Positions 23,916 to 36,132 of a stretch of 64,000 bases of DNA are shown here, in pieces; position 1 is the stretch's first letter, and each line of letters opens with the position of its first letter. The stretch lies in NCBI GenBank assembly GCA_029876055.1, contig CM056875.1, positions 1,302,001 to 1,366,000 on the forward strand. The letters are read 5' to 3'. This DNA comes from Madurella fahalii. Lineage: Eukaryota > Ascomycota > Sordariomycetes > Sordariales. The notes under the pieces were generated by a model. It did not search any database. It was not told the origin of the DNA and saw only the letters and a program-made list of their open reading frames with translations. Position numbers and translations under genes: made by a program.

Positions 23916-25203
23916 GGTGACCGAGCCGACGCCGTTGCGTTCCTGAGCGTTGTTTTTAGCTGGTGGACTTTGAAACCGCCGGCTTCGCCGGAGCGTCGAT
24001 GGAGTGTTGTATGTGGTGGGAGAAGAAAGGAGAGCGGTGACAATTGTGAGAGGGTGCTTGATGAGTTTGCTGAAGGCAGTTGTTTCAAGACAGCAAGAAG
24101 GTAGGTGGAGGGTGGAATGGTGTGGAAGAGTGTCTGGGATTTAAGGATATGAGATTTAGAGTTTGAAGAAGGGTTGATGGGGAATAAGTTTTTGTTGAGG
24201 GAGAGCGGGCACGTGAAGTCATTACCTAATGTAAGTGTTTCTGAAAGAACCCCGATGGGCGCCTAGTGAATGGCAAGAAAGTGAAGTGGAAAAGAACTGG
24301 TTGCGGAGTTTGGGAAACTCCCTTGTGCCGGATCGCGCCTGCCTCGCACTAAGTTACAGAAGGCTTAGGTGACGTACTGCATTGTCCGATGGCGGGTCTG
24401 TAATTTGCCTCCCTATCAAGTTAATAATAATCAAAGAAGGCGCTTATTGCCTTAACTGCCGCGAAGTAAGGCTGAGAATAGGGATTTCAGACATGAGGCC
24501 CAGTTCAGTGCCGGAGTATGTCGGAAGAGGCCGTGCTTTCCGTCCGTAGAAGACTGGCTTCCGGGACAGCGGTGAAACTACGATAATAGAAGCAAGATGT
24601 TTCCTGGTTCAAAGCGTAAGTACTTAGCACGTTTCATAAATGCGAGAATGGTGATTGTCACGATTGTTGTCTGGGGGCGAGACCAACAATTGGGTGTTGT
24701 AGTCATCGTTGCAGTATACTTTCCATGGTACCGCCCAGCCAACCCTATACCTAGCTTGCCCTACTGGTGCAAATGTCTGAGAAATTGATCTTCTGTTACT
24801 CAATATCGATAATTACTTGCTTAATTCAGTACCTTACGAGAGTCCACCGCATACTTGAATGCTCCCTTCCAGGACTTAGAGTAGGGGTTCTGTGAGACCA
24901 TGGCAGCCTGTCGATGCAGTTCCAGAAACATGCCAACTATGATCTCATTTCCCTCTCTGTAGTGATCCGCTTTCTCATTGACTGAGGGAGAGTGGACTGT
25001 ATCGGATGATGGGAAAGTTCCTCAGGGATTCTCATGTGGGGTTTTGAATTGGAAGATGAAAACACATAAAAAGTACATGCTTATAATTGAATCCATACGG
25101 TGCGCGATATGTGCGTGGTAAACTGAATAATACACCCGAAAAAAGAAAAAAAAAAAAGAAAACTTCTATCACAACGCTATCCACTGCATTGACTAGAGCG
25201 CAG
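23916..25203. promoter_or_regulatory. Upstream region of the Stc1-like gene
   Basis: About 1.3 kb with the promoter of the Stc1-like gene (minus) at its left end. It turns AT-richer towards 24800-25170, with an A-rich run at 25138-25161. No protein gene is seen. Confidence 0.4.
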
Positions 25204-25209
25204 TATATG
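25204..25209 (+). promoter_or_regulatory. TATA-like element of the 5S rRNA gene
   Basis: TATATG starts 31 bases before the inferred 5S start. A TATA-like box near -29 is a known feature of Neurospora 5S genes and supports RNA polymerase III use. Confidence 0.6.
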
Positions 25210-25234
25210 TGACGATCCGCCTGGTATTTCTGTC

Positions 25235-25353
25235 ACATACGGCCATAGGCGTAGGAAAACTCGGGATCCCGTCCGCTCTCCCATTGATAAACCTACGACC
25301 GCCGGATTAGTAGTTGGGTCGGTGACGACCAGCGAATCCCTGGTGTTGTATGT
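25235..25353 (+). rRNA. 5S ribosomal RNA
   Basis: A 119-base 5S gene. The ends ACATAC and GTATGT pair to form helix I. Inside are the conserved CCATAGG, GGGATCCCGTCCGCTCT, the internal control region with AGTAGTTGGGTCGGTGACGA and CCAGCGAATCCC, and the 3' TGGTGTTGTATGT. Helix II strands (GCGTAGG near 25249 and CCTACG near 25292) remain complementary, arguing for a functional RNA. A TTT then CTTTTT run just downstream (25353-25362) fits a pol III terminator. Dispersed single 5S genes away from the rDNA array are usual in Sordariomycetes. Exact ends may shift by one or two bases. Confidence 0.95.
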
Positions 25354-28300
25354 TTCCTTTTTGGCATTGCCCGCTCGTGATTCTTGGCGACTGTCGTGCT
25401 GTTCTTGACGGAGGGACGCATACCAGCCGGCAGCAGCTGTCACCCCACCTCCTAAAACTTATCCTCGGATTTAAGGGGTCACACATAGGGGGTCACAGTG
25501 TAACTTCGTTACACTGGGCGAATCCCTAGCCTGACTCCATGGACGCATGTCTTTTCGGGCGCCAAAATTAAAGCCATTCGCAGGATGGCGTCCCCGCTCG
25601 CATGAATCTCCCACGGGACTGATGATACCTGCTGTTGAACAGGCAAGATGCGGGGAAACAACAGCAAGTGTCGTGGATCCTTGTGCCCGCGTGGGCTTTT
25701 TGTCCACGAAATGAGGCTGGGCACCTGATCGATCCCGGGTTCTGAGTGTTAGCTCTGGGCGCGGAACTTCCGGCTGGTGCCGGCTGGGGCATCTCCCTGC
25801 CACCGGGCTTGCTCAGGCGGCTAGCTCCGCTTGCGAGCGCAATCTCCAGTGTTAAAGGACTGCACAAGCCCGCCCGAGGGACTGGTTCTTGGGGGCCCCG
25901 TCTGCCATGGGTTGCGACTGAGATTGTTATGTCTTTTTTTTTCTTTTTCTTTTCTTTCTTTCTTTCTTTTCCTCCATGAGCAGCAATAATACGAGCATCT
26001 GAATTTCACCGAGGAGTATGGCACTCCATGGTGGCCTAGCGCTACTATTTGCACCGAGCTGACGTTCCCTGGTCTTGGCCGTAGGAGGCTGGTGAGGCTG
26101 AGAAAGCGCCGCCCAGTGGCACCGTTCTCAGGCAGGAAGCTGTGTTTGCGAACACTGCCAACCTCTCAGCGCCGACGTTGTCAGTTATGTTGCTATCTTA
26201 GGAGGCTCGAATCCACGCAGGAAAGCTCTGTTGACATGTGGATATCGATTTCAGGCTATTCCGAAGAAGCCTCTTTGTACATATTATGCCAGAAGCTGGG
26301 ACGGGCGTTGACGCGGTTTTGCCGATTGCCAAGGAGGATCCAGGCCATGTTCCCAAGTCCATGGATCACAAGACGGGAAGGTATCGAGTACCCCTAGCAT
26401 TATGGTGATGACGCCCCACATTCCGGGTCTGTCGGATAGTGACAAAGGTTTCTAGAACTTTGCCGTTTGGTATTTCGTCGCGTTGGCTTGTATTTCCAAT
26501 TACACAGCGACGCGCCCCTCGTCGGCGTCACAAAGCTGAGCGTAGCGTATCTTGCACAGTACTATGCGGCAGCTGACGCCCGCATTTGGATCCGAGGGGC
26601 AAAGATTTGAATAAATGGGTGAAGGGGACTGCTTGGCCATTCACATGGCCCCCTTTTACGCTGGGTCCGAACAGAGCCATCAGAGACGGAGTTTCCGAGC
26701 CGACCAAATGAGGATGAGAGTTGGAATCCCTTTCCCTCCCCGCTCTTGCGTGGCTCGCAACGCTGGAAAGGCTCATTCACCTTCATTTGCAGGATCCATC
26801 GACATCTCTGATGCCATGTTTCTCGCAAAAGTGGCGTCTTGGCGGCTCGACTCTTTGGGAACAGAAAACCGCCTGGCGCCCCTTTTGGGTGGGGCGCGAG
26901 ATGTGAATTGGTAAATTGGTAAATTGGCACGAGGCATTATTGGACCTAAGCCGGGGCCCGCGAGCGTAACCAGAGCCGTTTTTTCCGTTATGCACACCGT
27001 TCCTGGGCCCGTGTTGCAGGGCATGACGAGATTTGTCGCTGCAGTTTCTGAAACATCCTTGGTTTTTCTCTCTGTAGAAAACGGGGCCTTGAAGTTTCGT
27101 CTGAAATCCCATCTCCCCGCAGCTCTTCAACGTTCCGGAGCCCTGGGCGCACAGAGCACCCTTGTGATAACTACACTAATGCCCGTTTGAGACACTGCGG
27201 GGCCAGCGGGGTCTCTGTCGAATGAGGCTGCCGCCGTGCCTCGTAGTGGGCGAGCCCAACCACTCAAAACCATGCTGGCGGCCGAACAAAACACGCGATG
27301 CTTATGGTGTTGATGACTGTGCCCATTCGCGGGCTGCGTGGTTGTTCTTGCGCGGTGCCGCTATTGGCGAACATCGCGTCTGTCGCAGAGACGTAGTGGG
27401 TTTGGCTGGTTTTGTAGCCAACCACAAATGCTGCGGATGGACGACCGTCCGCTTGGCAACAGCCGAGCTTGCAGCGTTAGCAGCCCGCTGGGCGCGGGTG
27501 CAAAAGCTCGACCTATACTAGGCTGTTCTCCCAGAGGCGGAGCCGGGCAACCGCAATGATTGTAACGACGACAGCGGCAGCAACGGCAGCAACCTTGCGC
27601 TTGCCGTTCCTGAGCAGATGCTACATTAGGCGGGCAGGGTTTGTGCTGCCTGAGGACAACCCAACCGCGTCCTGACAGCTCGTTGATGCCATTCCGACAA
27701 CATCCCAGACCCGAACCCGGCGCGCCACTGAGTCGGCCGGCTCTGCATCTGAACACCCGGTGGGCTGGTTCCAGTTCGTGTTTCTTTTTCTGCAAAAGCA
27801 CGGCCAGCGTCACCTTGGAAGTAGCAAGGCAAAACGCGTTGCTTTTTCTTTTGGTGAACGCCTTCGGACCCCGGCAACGAGCTCAAATTGGCTCGAGAAG
27901 GAGCAGCGCTGCTCCGAATCACTAGCGAGATTGGGGTCACCTATCGTTTTTCCTCCAAGTCCACCCCGGCTCTAGCGATTCATGCTAAGGACGGGGCCCA
28001 TTTCCCACACAGCAGCGGGCCTTCCTCTTCCACCCCCGACAAAGTGCAAAAACAGTCCACAATCCCGCCTCGCGGCCCATGAGGGAGCTGGGTATCTTAC
28101 TTGCCCTGGAATTCTGGTTCCGCTCGTTCCTTCGACCGTGTTTCCTCTCCTCTCTCCCTTTGTTTGCCCTCCCGCAACCCGACCTGAATATCTCGCGACA
28201 AGCCGCAATAGCCGGCACAGTGGGAACATTGCAGCACCTCGACGCACCCACCGCTAACGCGCCCCAAACGCTCTCTTCCTCGCCCTAGATTTGCAGTCTC

Positions 28301-28925
28301 GCATCGCCAGTGTGAAATTGGGGAAGCTCAACCACGCACTCGGGTAACCCCCCTGGATCGCAATCTTTTCGATCCGCTTTTGTTGCACCCGTTGCTTCGG
28401 TTCGCGCAAGGTGGCCTGCTGTTGCGCCCGTCGAGAGCTCCGTTTCCGAAGGCCCCGGTCGCCCGTCCCACGCACCCGCAACGCAACGTGAGAGATCCTG
28501 GCCGTCGGTTTTCTCCCCTGCCACGCTCGAACTCCTTTTCGTCTTTGCAATCATTTTATGTCGCTCCTTTTCGAGAACACACTCGTCCACTCCTTTAGAC
28601 TCAACTTCCCAACTTCTTTCGTTTGTTGCAAGCTTACCGCGGTTTGATCGCTCGCCGACGATCCCGACCACCCTCCTCCGACCTGTACGACTCTTAGACA
28701 CACCTGCTCTCAGCGATCGCGTTGGCCGCCGCACCACCGTTTCTGAATGCCCAGGTAACGACGCCTAGCTCTTCTCAAGAGCTTGCTCTCCTGCAATCCG
28801 AGCCTCTCGGTGCTGCGCAGCGCGCAAAGGAGCGCCGGTTTTCCTCTTGAGCATCGATTTGGCGACCAATCCCCAGATTGCGACCCTGAATTCGACGCGG
28901 CTACCGAACTAATATACCCACAACC
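25354..28925. promoter_or_regulatory. Long upstream region and leader of the Ime2-type kinase gene
   Basis: About 3.6 kb without a convincing gene between the 5S rRNA and the kinase start. It includes a pyrimidine tract (about 25927-25972), a short direct repeat of 'aaattggt' (26904-26928), and a likely long 5' leader from about 28100. Such a long upstream region is typical of highly regulated fungal genes. ORFs here lack family features and mostly start without ATG. Confidence 0.4.
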
Positions 28926-31345
28926 ATGACCGTGGCTCACGATCTTACTCGCCGAGGGTCTGTCCAGGCCATCAACGGGATGGCGCTTGAGGACAGGTTT
29001 GAGGTGTTGAAGGAGATCGGTGATGGGAGCTTTGGCAGCGTGGTTCTCGCTAGGGTACGAAGTGCGGGCGCCAGTGTTGCCCGTCGTGGCACAGTTGTAA
29101 GTCTCATTCCGTTTCTGTTGGTAATTTCTGTGCTCTAACGTGGAGTCTCTAGATTGCCATCAAGACGATGAAGAAGACGTTCGACTCGTTTTCAGCATGT
29201 CTGGAGTTAAGGGAGGTCGTCTTTCTCAGGACATTGCCGGCTCACGCCCACCTGGTCCCCGCACTTGATATCTTCCTGGATCCTTTCAGCAAAAAACTCC
29301 ACATTTGCATGGAGTACATGGAGGGAAACCTTTATCAGCTAATGAAGGCGAGGGACCATAAATGCCTGGACAACGGCAGCGTCAAGAGTATCCTGTTCCA
29401 GATCATGCAAGGCCTCGAACACATCCACGCCCACAGCTTCTTCCACCGAGACATCAAGCCTGAGAACATTCTCGTATCGACGTCAGCTCATTCGGACTAT
29501 ACCAACTCTTTCAGGCGATATTCCGCATTGGTGACGCCCCCTTCGACTCCGCCTACCTACACCGTCAAGATTGCCGACTTTGGCCTGGCGCGTGAGACGC
29601 ATTCGAAACTGCCCTACACCACCTATGTCTCGACACGGTGGTACCGCGCTCCGGAAGTGCTACTCAGGGCCGGCGAGTACTCAGCTCCGGTAGACATATG
29701 GGCTGTCGGTGCCATGGCTGTCGAAGTTGCTACGCTGAAGCCGCTGTTCCCGGGTGGAAATGAGGTTGATCAAGTCTGGAGGGTTTGTGAGATAATGGGA
29801 AGTCCCGGGAACTGGTACAACAAGGCTGGCGGTCGAGTGGGCGGCGGGGAATGGAGAGAAGGGACCCGCCTCGCCGGGAAACTCGGCTTCTCATTTCCAA
29901 AGATGGCGCCGCACTCGATGGACACGATCTTGCAGGCCCCGCAATGGCCCGCTTCTCTCAGCCATTTCGTTACTTGGTGCCTTATGTGGGACCCTAAGAA
30001 CCGCCCGACATCGTCTCAGGCAATTGCTCATGAGTACTTCGCCGATGCCGTTGACCCGCTGCGGCCCAAGTCGTCGGCGTCCAAGATCCTTGGCCGGAAG
30101 CAGTCCGATGTTGGCAGAGGGAAGGAAACCGTCACGCCCACATCAACCTCATCGAAGCCGTCATGGTTCCGGAAGTCCTTGATCGGGCGTTCGGAGAGTG
30201 CTGAGGTCATTGCTGCGCCACAACCACAAAACATCAAGGAGGCCACCGCTCCTCGTCCTGTCCCTACAGTTCCCTCGGAACCTCCGGCCCCGAAGCCGAG
30301 ACCGAATCCCGCAAAACGAGCGACGTGGACAAACGGGCCGTCGAACGTCGCACCAATGCCTATCCTTCCAACAATCCGGCCTATCTCCCCTTTGTCTGAT
30401 GCCGTTACCGCACAAGCAAACAGCAGGGCGCCTTCGTACAACGACACTTATGCCAATGGGATGCACAGGACGGGCCCGGTGGAAGAAAAGGCATCAAAGA
30501 AGATCGGCCGTCAGCTATCAGTGGCGTCAAGCACCAACCATTATGCAGAGCTTCATAGGCAACAGGCTGAGCGAGCGCTCAATGGTAACTCGGGTCTTGC
30601 GTCGCCGCCAAACGGTCAGAAGGAGAGCTTCTTTTCACATTTGCGGAAGAGGGCAAGGAGATTTTCTGGGAGGCACCAGACGCCAATGTCGCCAAGTTAT
30701 GATGACCTTGAGGCACAAGCCGGCTGTGGCCCGTGGGGAAGTAACAGATCCTCTATGGTTATCGACAGCCCGCCACCTGCCCCCGTCCCAAAAGACACAT
30801 ACGATTCCTTGGACAAGACGCTGCACGACGAACCGCAAATGCCCGAAGTGCCGCCGGCACCTCCGGCACACCAAGTGACGCTGAATAGCACACTCAAGCG
30901 GCATCACTCGCTCCCCCACCACCAACCTAGGTCTGTGGATAACCTGCTGGTCACGGCTCGGGGGATGGGTCCGGTGTCGAGCCGGACGCGGAGAGCACAG
31001 GCTGCACAGGGTGTCAACCAGTACGATGCGCCGGATGAGGAGGACGAGCTTCTGGACGAGGTCCTGACGTCAACTCATCGTGCCATGAAACGCCTGGAGA
31101 GAGAAGAGAAGCCCCTAAGACAATCAGTCAGCAATATGGTTCTCGCCAACCCGTATCCGACGCCGTCACCATCGGCAAGTGGTAACGTCATGCTCTTTGG
31201 AGATGGGAAAGAGGCCATCACGCCGAAGCCCCTCGACTTCAACAAGAAGACGGCAGAGTACAAGTGGCCCACACCTCCGTACGACGAGAACGATTGGGCG
31301 GCCTCTGCGTCGGCGAGCATTTGGGCGGCAGGGAACCGCTTCTAA
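28926..31345 (+). CDS. ime2: Ime2/MAK-type serine/threonine protein kinase
   Basis: CMGC-group kinase, 787 aa, exons 28926-29096 and 29153-31345 (56-nt intron, gtaagt...tag). Kinase motifs in order: P-loop IGDGSFGSV near residue 31, AIK with Lys61, helix-C Glu78, HRDIKPEN with catalytic Asp157, DFG at 199-201, and activation loop TTYVSTRWYRAPE with a T-x-Y pair at 213-215 as in Ime2/RCK/MAK kinases. An insert between HRD and DFG (residues 165-192) is Thr/Pro-rich. The C-terminal about 430 residues are disordered and Ser/Pro/basic. Yeast Ime2 drives meiosis; Neurospora and Aspergillus relatives act in sexual development and light response. The symbol reflects family membership, and the precise role is inferred. 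The start has the context CAACCATGACC. Confidence 0.9.
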
Positions 31346-33992
31346 ACAATAGGCATGGTGGTCTTTTGCTGCGGGGTGATAACAGAAAAGTCTTGTTCCT
31401 GGCTGGGTTTCATGGGACGGTGTTTGGGCTGTATTCTGGGGGGCATCATCGTTATCATCATACGCTATCGGTCGCATCACTCATTCTCGACTTACTCGGA
31501 TTCTGGTTTTGTCTGGGCATCCTTCAGCACACGCCTCTTTGAGCGTGGATCTGTTGTGGAAGCTTCTTTTTTTTCTTTCTTTTTCGATCTTTCAAATACC
31601 CCCAGGGATGTCATTTGCCCTTTTTGCTTCCAAATACGGATTCTAATAATTTCGTTACCCTTGGTTTTTTTTTCTTTTCTTCCCGCCATCGAAAATACCC
31701 CATTATAGAGATTGAGAGGCTGGGACATATTTGTTTTCTTCCCCGTTCCGGTCAACCCACGCACCATAGCCGCTATCGCGAGTCGTCAAGTCATCATTGT
31801 CATCATTTCAGGCGTCACATCAGAAGAGGGCGGTGTTTCTTGTTTCTGGCTTGTTTCCTTTGTCAGCACAAACACCCTCACACGGACACACACACATAAC
31901 ACATACACAAAGATTGTTGGGTTGGAGGCTTTACATACATACTATCTTTTATTACTCGCTATATATGCAGCATCCAACTGTCGCCTTCATTTTTATTATT
32001 ACAAGCTACCTACTGCCGCCGCGCACCTCCCCGGAAAGAACTCAGCCAGTCATATCCTCGACATCATTGTTATCATCACTACTCCAATCGAATTACTTGG
32101 TCCCCTATATCTATCTCGTGTCTAAACGGATTTCGCGTGCATATTTTTACCATTCAACGTTTCCGGGTTTATTCTTGTGGTTACGGTGAGGTTTCTGGAA
32201 GATCTCACGTGTTTGTTGTTTCCGTTTTGGCTTAGGTTGGCTTTGGACTACTGCTAGTCAATGTATAAAAGGGAGGCCGAGATTATATATTACCACTCAA
32301 TACTGTGTTGTTTTGAGGAATTTGGACCTTGAAGCACTTAATCGGGGGCAAGGCGGGGAAGGGGCAGGGCGGATGGATCTCAATATTGCTGGTGGTGTTG
32401 TTGTTATTGGCAACTTTGAGATTACTCTGGCTAACTTTTATCTTTATTGGTTTCTTTTTCTTTTTCTTTTTTTTTTTTCTTTTTTATTTCACAGGGCGCT
32501 TGAGACTTTTTGTCAACCTATTCAACGGATTTATAGCGGAGATGGGAAGAGAGTGTGTTAGTCTGTGATTTGTGCGTAATACCTACGCGTACTGTGCGCA
32601 TATCTGTGGTGATCATTCAGTTGTGCTTCTTTGGTGACTTTTGTCTCTCTTTTGGTGTGACATCAATCTCTTGGAAAAAGGATCCGGCCTCCGGTTGAAG
32701 ATCTGGAGGAGCGGTTGTTTGAGACATACACTGTGTGATAGCGTGGGTTGTCGCGGAATACTGTGCGGTCTTACTTGTTTGCTTCTTTTATGTGGGGGTG
32801 GAATGCCATCCCCTTTTTCCCTGTGTCTTCGTTTTAGATAATGGTGGCAACGAAGATAATTCGCCTCCCGGTTGGATGGACATGGTGTTTCCTTTCAGCG
32901 ACCCAAACTTCCCATTGATGGGAACCGGTTCAGAAGCCCGCTCGGGGTGCTGACTTGTGGTCGCCGAAGGAACCGGAGAATTGGGCCTCCCAAACTGGCC
33001 TTCCCCCCCTGTTTTCCCTTTTGGATCGTTTACCTTCTCTGAAGTGGGCTCTGAGTTTATTTCTGGGTGGATTCCGTTCGACTGGCTGCCTGGTACCTGT
33101 TCTGCTGGCGTCATCATGCAGTGTGTGCCTGGTGTTGCCTGGTTGTGCCTGGTGCCTGAGGCTTGTAAGTGAGGTCAAACTTCTCCGGCCCGGTTTCGCT
33201 TGTCTTCTCATTTCGCTTGCCCAGAACAAACAGGACTCGAAGTTCCCTTCCTGATGCTCGAAGGAGGCTCAGTCATCACGTGATTGAACCCGCAGAGGCA
33301 GTCCGACAGCCCTGTCAGCTGGCCGGACGTCGAGGCCCGGCCCGTGCCTTTCATAGTTCCCCTTCTCCACTTCTCGGGCAGAGCAGCTTAAGCGCCAAGA
33401 GTGCGGAGCTGTGATGGCCCTGAGCGTCTGACGGACAACCACCGCACACAACCGACAGGCAGCAGCATTCGGCACGTCAGGACTTGAACAGCCCGCCAAA
33501 ACTGTCCCCGTTGTTAGCTCTGGGGTTGCGTGACAGCAGATCATCCAGTAGCTCTTACGGCAATACGTCATTCTTTTTTAGCACACGGTTCAGCAGCCAC
33601 CCCTTCTGGTTCTGGCGCTTGTGCAGCTGCAGCTCTCGTCAACCGCCGCGCCATCCCCAGATCTCGTTGACAGCCCGCATTGCAAGGCACCTCCTTGGTG
33701 AGGGGTCAGGTTCAGGGTGGTGGATTGGGAGTGCCTGGCTGGGGTTCCCGAGGGTTTCTTTGGATTACTCTATACTTTCCCCTCCTTTTCTCTTGCCCTC
33801 TTTTCCTATTAGAACTATTGGTTGTGTGCAGAATTGCAGTGTCCTCGTGTGATATCTGGGTGAACGACATTGCCGGCGAGCGTGTTCCGCTCGTTCCAGA
33901 CGCGGCTGTATTTTCTGTTATTTCTGCATTTTCGTTCTCCTGCCATGAAGTTGGGGTGTCCCCGGGGGTAGCAGATCAAAAGCGTCACCATC
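31346..33992. other. Intergenic between kinase and Hsp70-like genes
   Basis: About 2.6 kb, pyrimidine-rich, with T-rich runs near 31565-31585, 31665-31680 and 32455-32482. It holds the kinase 3' UTR and the promoter of the Hsp70-like gene. A strong TATA box at 32264 is noted separately. GCCTGGT-type short repeats occur at 33125-33155. ORFs present begin with TTG rather than ATG or lack family features. Confidence 0.4.
32264..32272 (+). promoter_or_regulatory. Strong TATA box without an assigned gene
   Basis: TATAAAAGG is a near-perfect TATA consensus on the plus strand. The nearest downstream coding start is 1.7 kb away (33993), and no good ORF starts in between. It may serve a long leader with introns, a non-coding RNA, or be chance. 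Confidence 0.4.
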
Positions 33993-36132
33993 ATGAGCAT
34001 CTCGTTGCCCGTCCACCCATCGCCAAGCAAACGGAATAGAGACAGCAGGAGCTACTTCACCAACAGTCAGACAACGTCTCCTTCAGCTGCCGAGGCTATC
34101 AATGGCCCTGTGAGAGAACCGGCCAAGGCGCCGGCACCGATCAGCGACCGGCTTATCGTCGGCGTTGACTTTGGGACTACGTTCTCTGGGTGAGTTGTCC
34201 TGGACTTACACGACTCTGAACGGGGCCTTGTTAACACCAAGCCTAGCGTTGCGGCCGTTTACACAGGGACGCCTGACGATATTGAAATCATCAAGACATG
34301 GCCAGGTGGAAACGGCATCACCTCGGACAAGGTTCCGACTGAGATATCCTACGACCTGCCCGCCGGTGCGGCCCCCGGCACCGCCCCTACTGTGAAATGG
34401 GGCTTCCAGTTCAAGCCCGAGGAGTCGCGACTCCGATGCATCAAGTTGTTTCTCGACCGCTCGCAGAAACTCCCCTTTTACGTCAGCCCCTTAGAGACGG
34501 CCGCCCAGCTCAAGCGCTTCAAAAAGACCGTGGTCGACGCCGTGAGCGATTACCTCACGCAGATATACAAGCATACCATGGATACGCTCACACGGCGGTA
34601 CGGCGAATCCTTCATGGCATCCACCAAGGTCGACTTCGTCCTGACGTGCCCTGCGGTCTGGTCCGACGCCGCCAAGAACACAACCCTCCAGGCTGCCGAA
34701 CGGGCAGGCATGGGCTCGCAATCACAGATCCAAATGATTAGTGAGCCCGAAGCGGCCGCCGTGTACACGCTTAAGGCCATCCAGCCCAATAATCTGAAGA
34801 TTGGCGACAACTTTATCGTCTGCGATGGAGGCGGCGGCACAGTCGAGTGAGTTCGATGCCTTGAGATTCTCTAGACAGGAGGGTCGATACGCTAACCGCA
34901 TGCAACAGCTTGATTGCTTATAAAATTGTGTCATTAAAACCCATTCGTGTGGAGGAATCGGCCGTTGGGACCGGGGGTCTCTGCGGGAGCGCGTTCCTTA
35001 ACTACAGGTTCGAGGAGCACGTAAAGACCCGGCTAGGCCAGAGCCGGTTCGATGAGATGAAGACGAAGAAGGGTAAAACATGGCAGATGGGCCTCCGGTA
35101 TTTCGAGGAGTTTGTCAAGCGCAACTTCAACGAGGACGAGCATCAGGAAGTGAACATCCCGTTCGTGAATACCCTTTCGAGATGCTATCAGTTATTTTAC
35201 TGACTCTCTTGCAGATTCCCTGGTCTCCCAGACGATGAGGACGCCGGCCTCGACTCGGGATTCCTCGTCATGACGGCGGAACAGATCAAGGACATCTTTG
35301 AGCCTGTAGTCAAGGAGGTCTGCGACCTCGTCCAGGGGCAAGTGGACACTCTCCGCGCCAAGGGCGGCAGCGTCTCGGGCATAATCCTCGTCGGCGGCTT
35401 CGGGCAGAGTGATTACCTCTATCGCAGGCTAAAAAGCCACTTTACCAGCGCTGCCCCGCCCCCCTACACCGAGAGGCCAACCCACTCAAACATTGACGTC
35501 AGACCGTCCATCGAGGTCATGCAGCCCGTCTACGCGTGGACGGCCGTCGTACGTGGGGCAGTCCTTCGCGGTCTCGAGGGCAATATGGTGATATCGCGGA
35601 AAGCCCGGATGCACTACGGCACGTCGTACGCGACCGTCTACGACGAGGAGAAGCACTCGGTTAGCGAGCGGTACTGGTCGCCTTTGTGGGAGCGCTGGAT
35701 GGTGTCGGATCGCATGCAGTGGCACATTGCCAAGGTCAGTCCGCCCTTCATTTATTTCCTCGGTTGACGGAAGACAACTCACTCGTCATCCCCAAATAGG
35801 GCGAAGCGATATCCCCCCTCGAACCCATTGCCTTCCACTACACGCGCAACTTCCACCCTGGCCAGTCCCTCATCGTTACTGATGATCTCATCGCCTGTGA
35901 GGCGGACGACCCGCCCAAAGCGTACACGCGCGATCTGATCCATGTGTGTACTCTAAAGACGGATCTCAGCGCCGTCCCGCGCAGTTTATTTACACGCCTT
36001 ACGACGACGAGGGGGGTCGAGTTTGATAACCTTGATTTTACCCTCGAGATGATTGTGGACAGTGCGGGGTTGGGGTTTGAGCTCAAGGTGGATGGGGTCA
36101 GGTACGGACGGGTGGATGCGGATTTTCATTGA
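33993..36132 (+). CDS. HSPA12-like Hsp70-family ATPase
   Basis: Atypical Hsp70/actin-fold protein of the expanded filamentous-fungal family, 633 aa. Five exons: 33993-34189, 34247-34846, 34909-35160, 35215-35734 and 35800-36132; junctions restore FSGVAAVY, GGGTVDLIAYK, VNIPFPGLPDDED and HIAKGEAISP. ATPase motifs: phosphate-1 GVDFGTTFSG (57-66), phosphate-2 CDGGGGTVD, connect-like ISEPEAAAVYTL and adenosine site ILVGGFGQSDYLYRRL. It lacks the canonical substrate-binding domain and EEVD tail, and has a polar 50-residue N-terminal extension, as in HSPA12 proteins. Clients are unknown; these proteins are abundant in fungi without clear roles. Intron 3 uses a weak GTTCGT donor at 35161, chosen because it alone restores the frame. 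Confidence 0.9.

Noticed and set aside
25471..25740. Possible second 5S fragment or tRNA near GGGCGAATCCCTAG
   Set aside because: Only about ten bases resemble the 5S control region and no cloverleaf or helix I partner is found.
32313..32568. Two overlapping hydrophobic ORFs after the TATA box
   Set aside because: Both start with TTG and the hydrophobicity comes from a T-rich run encoding phenylalanine.
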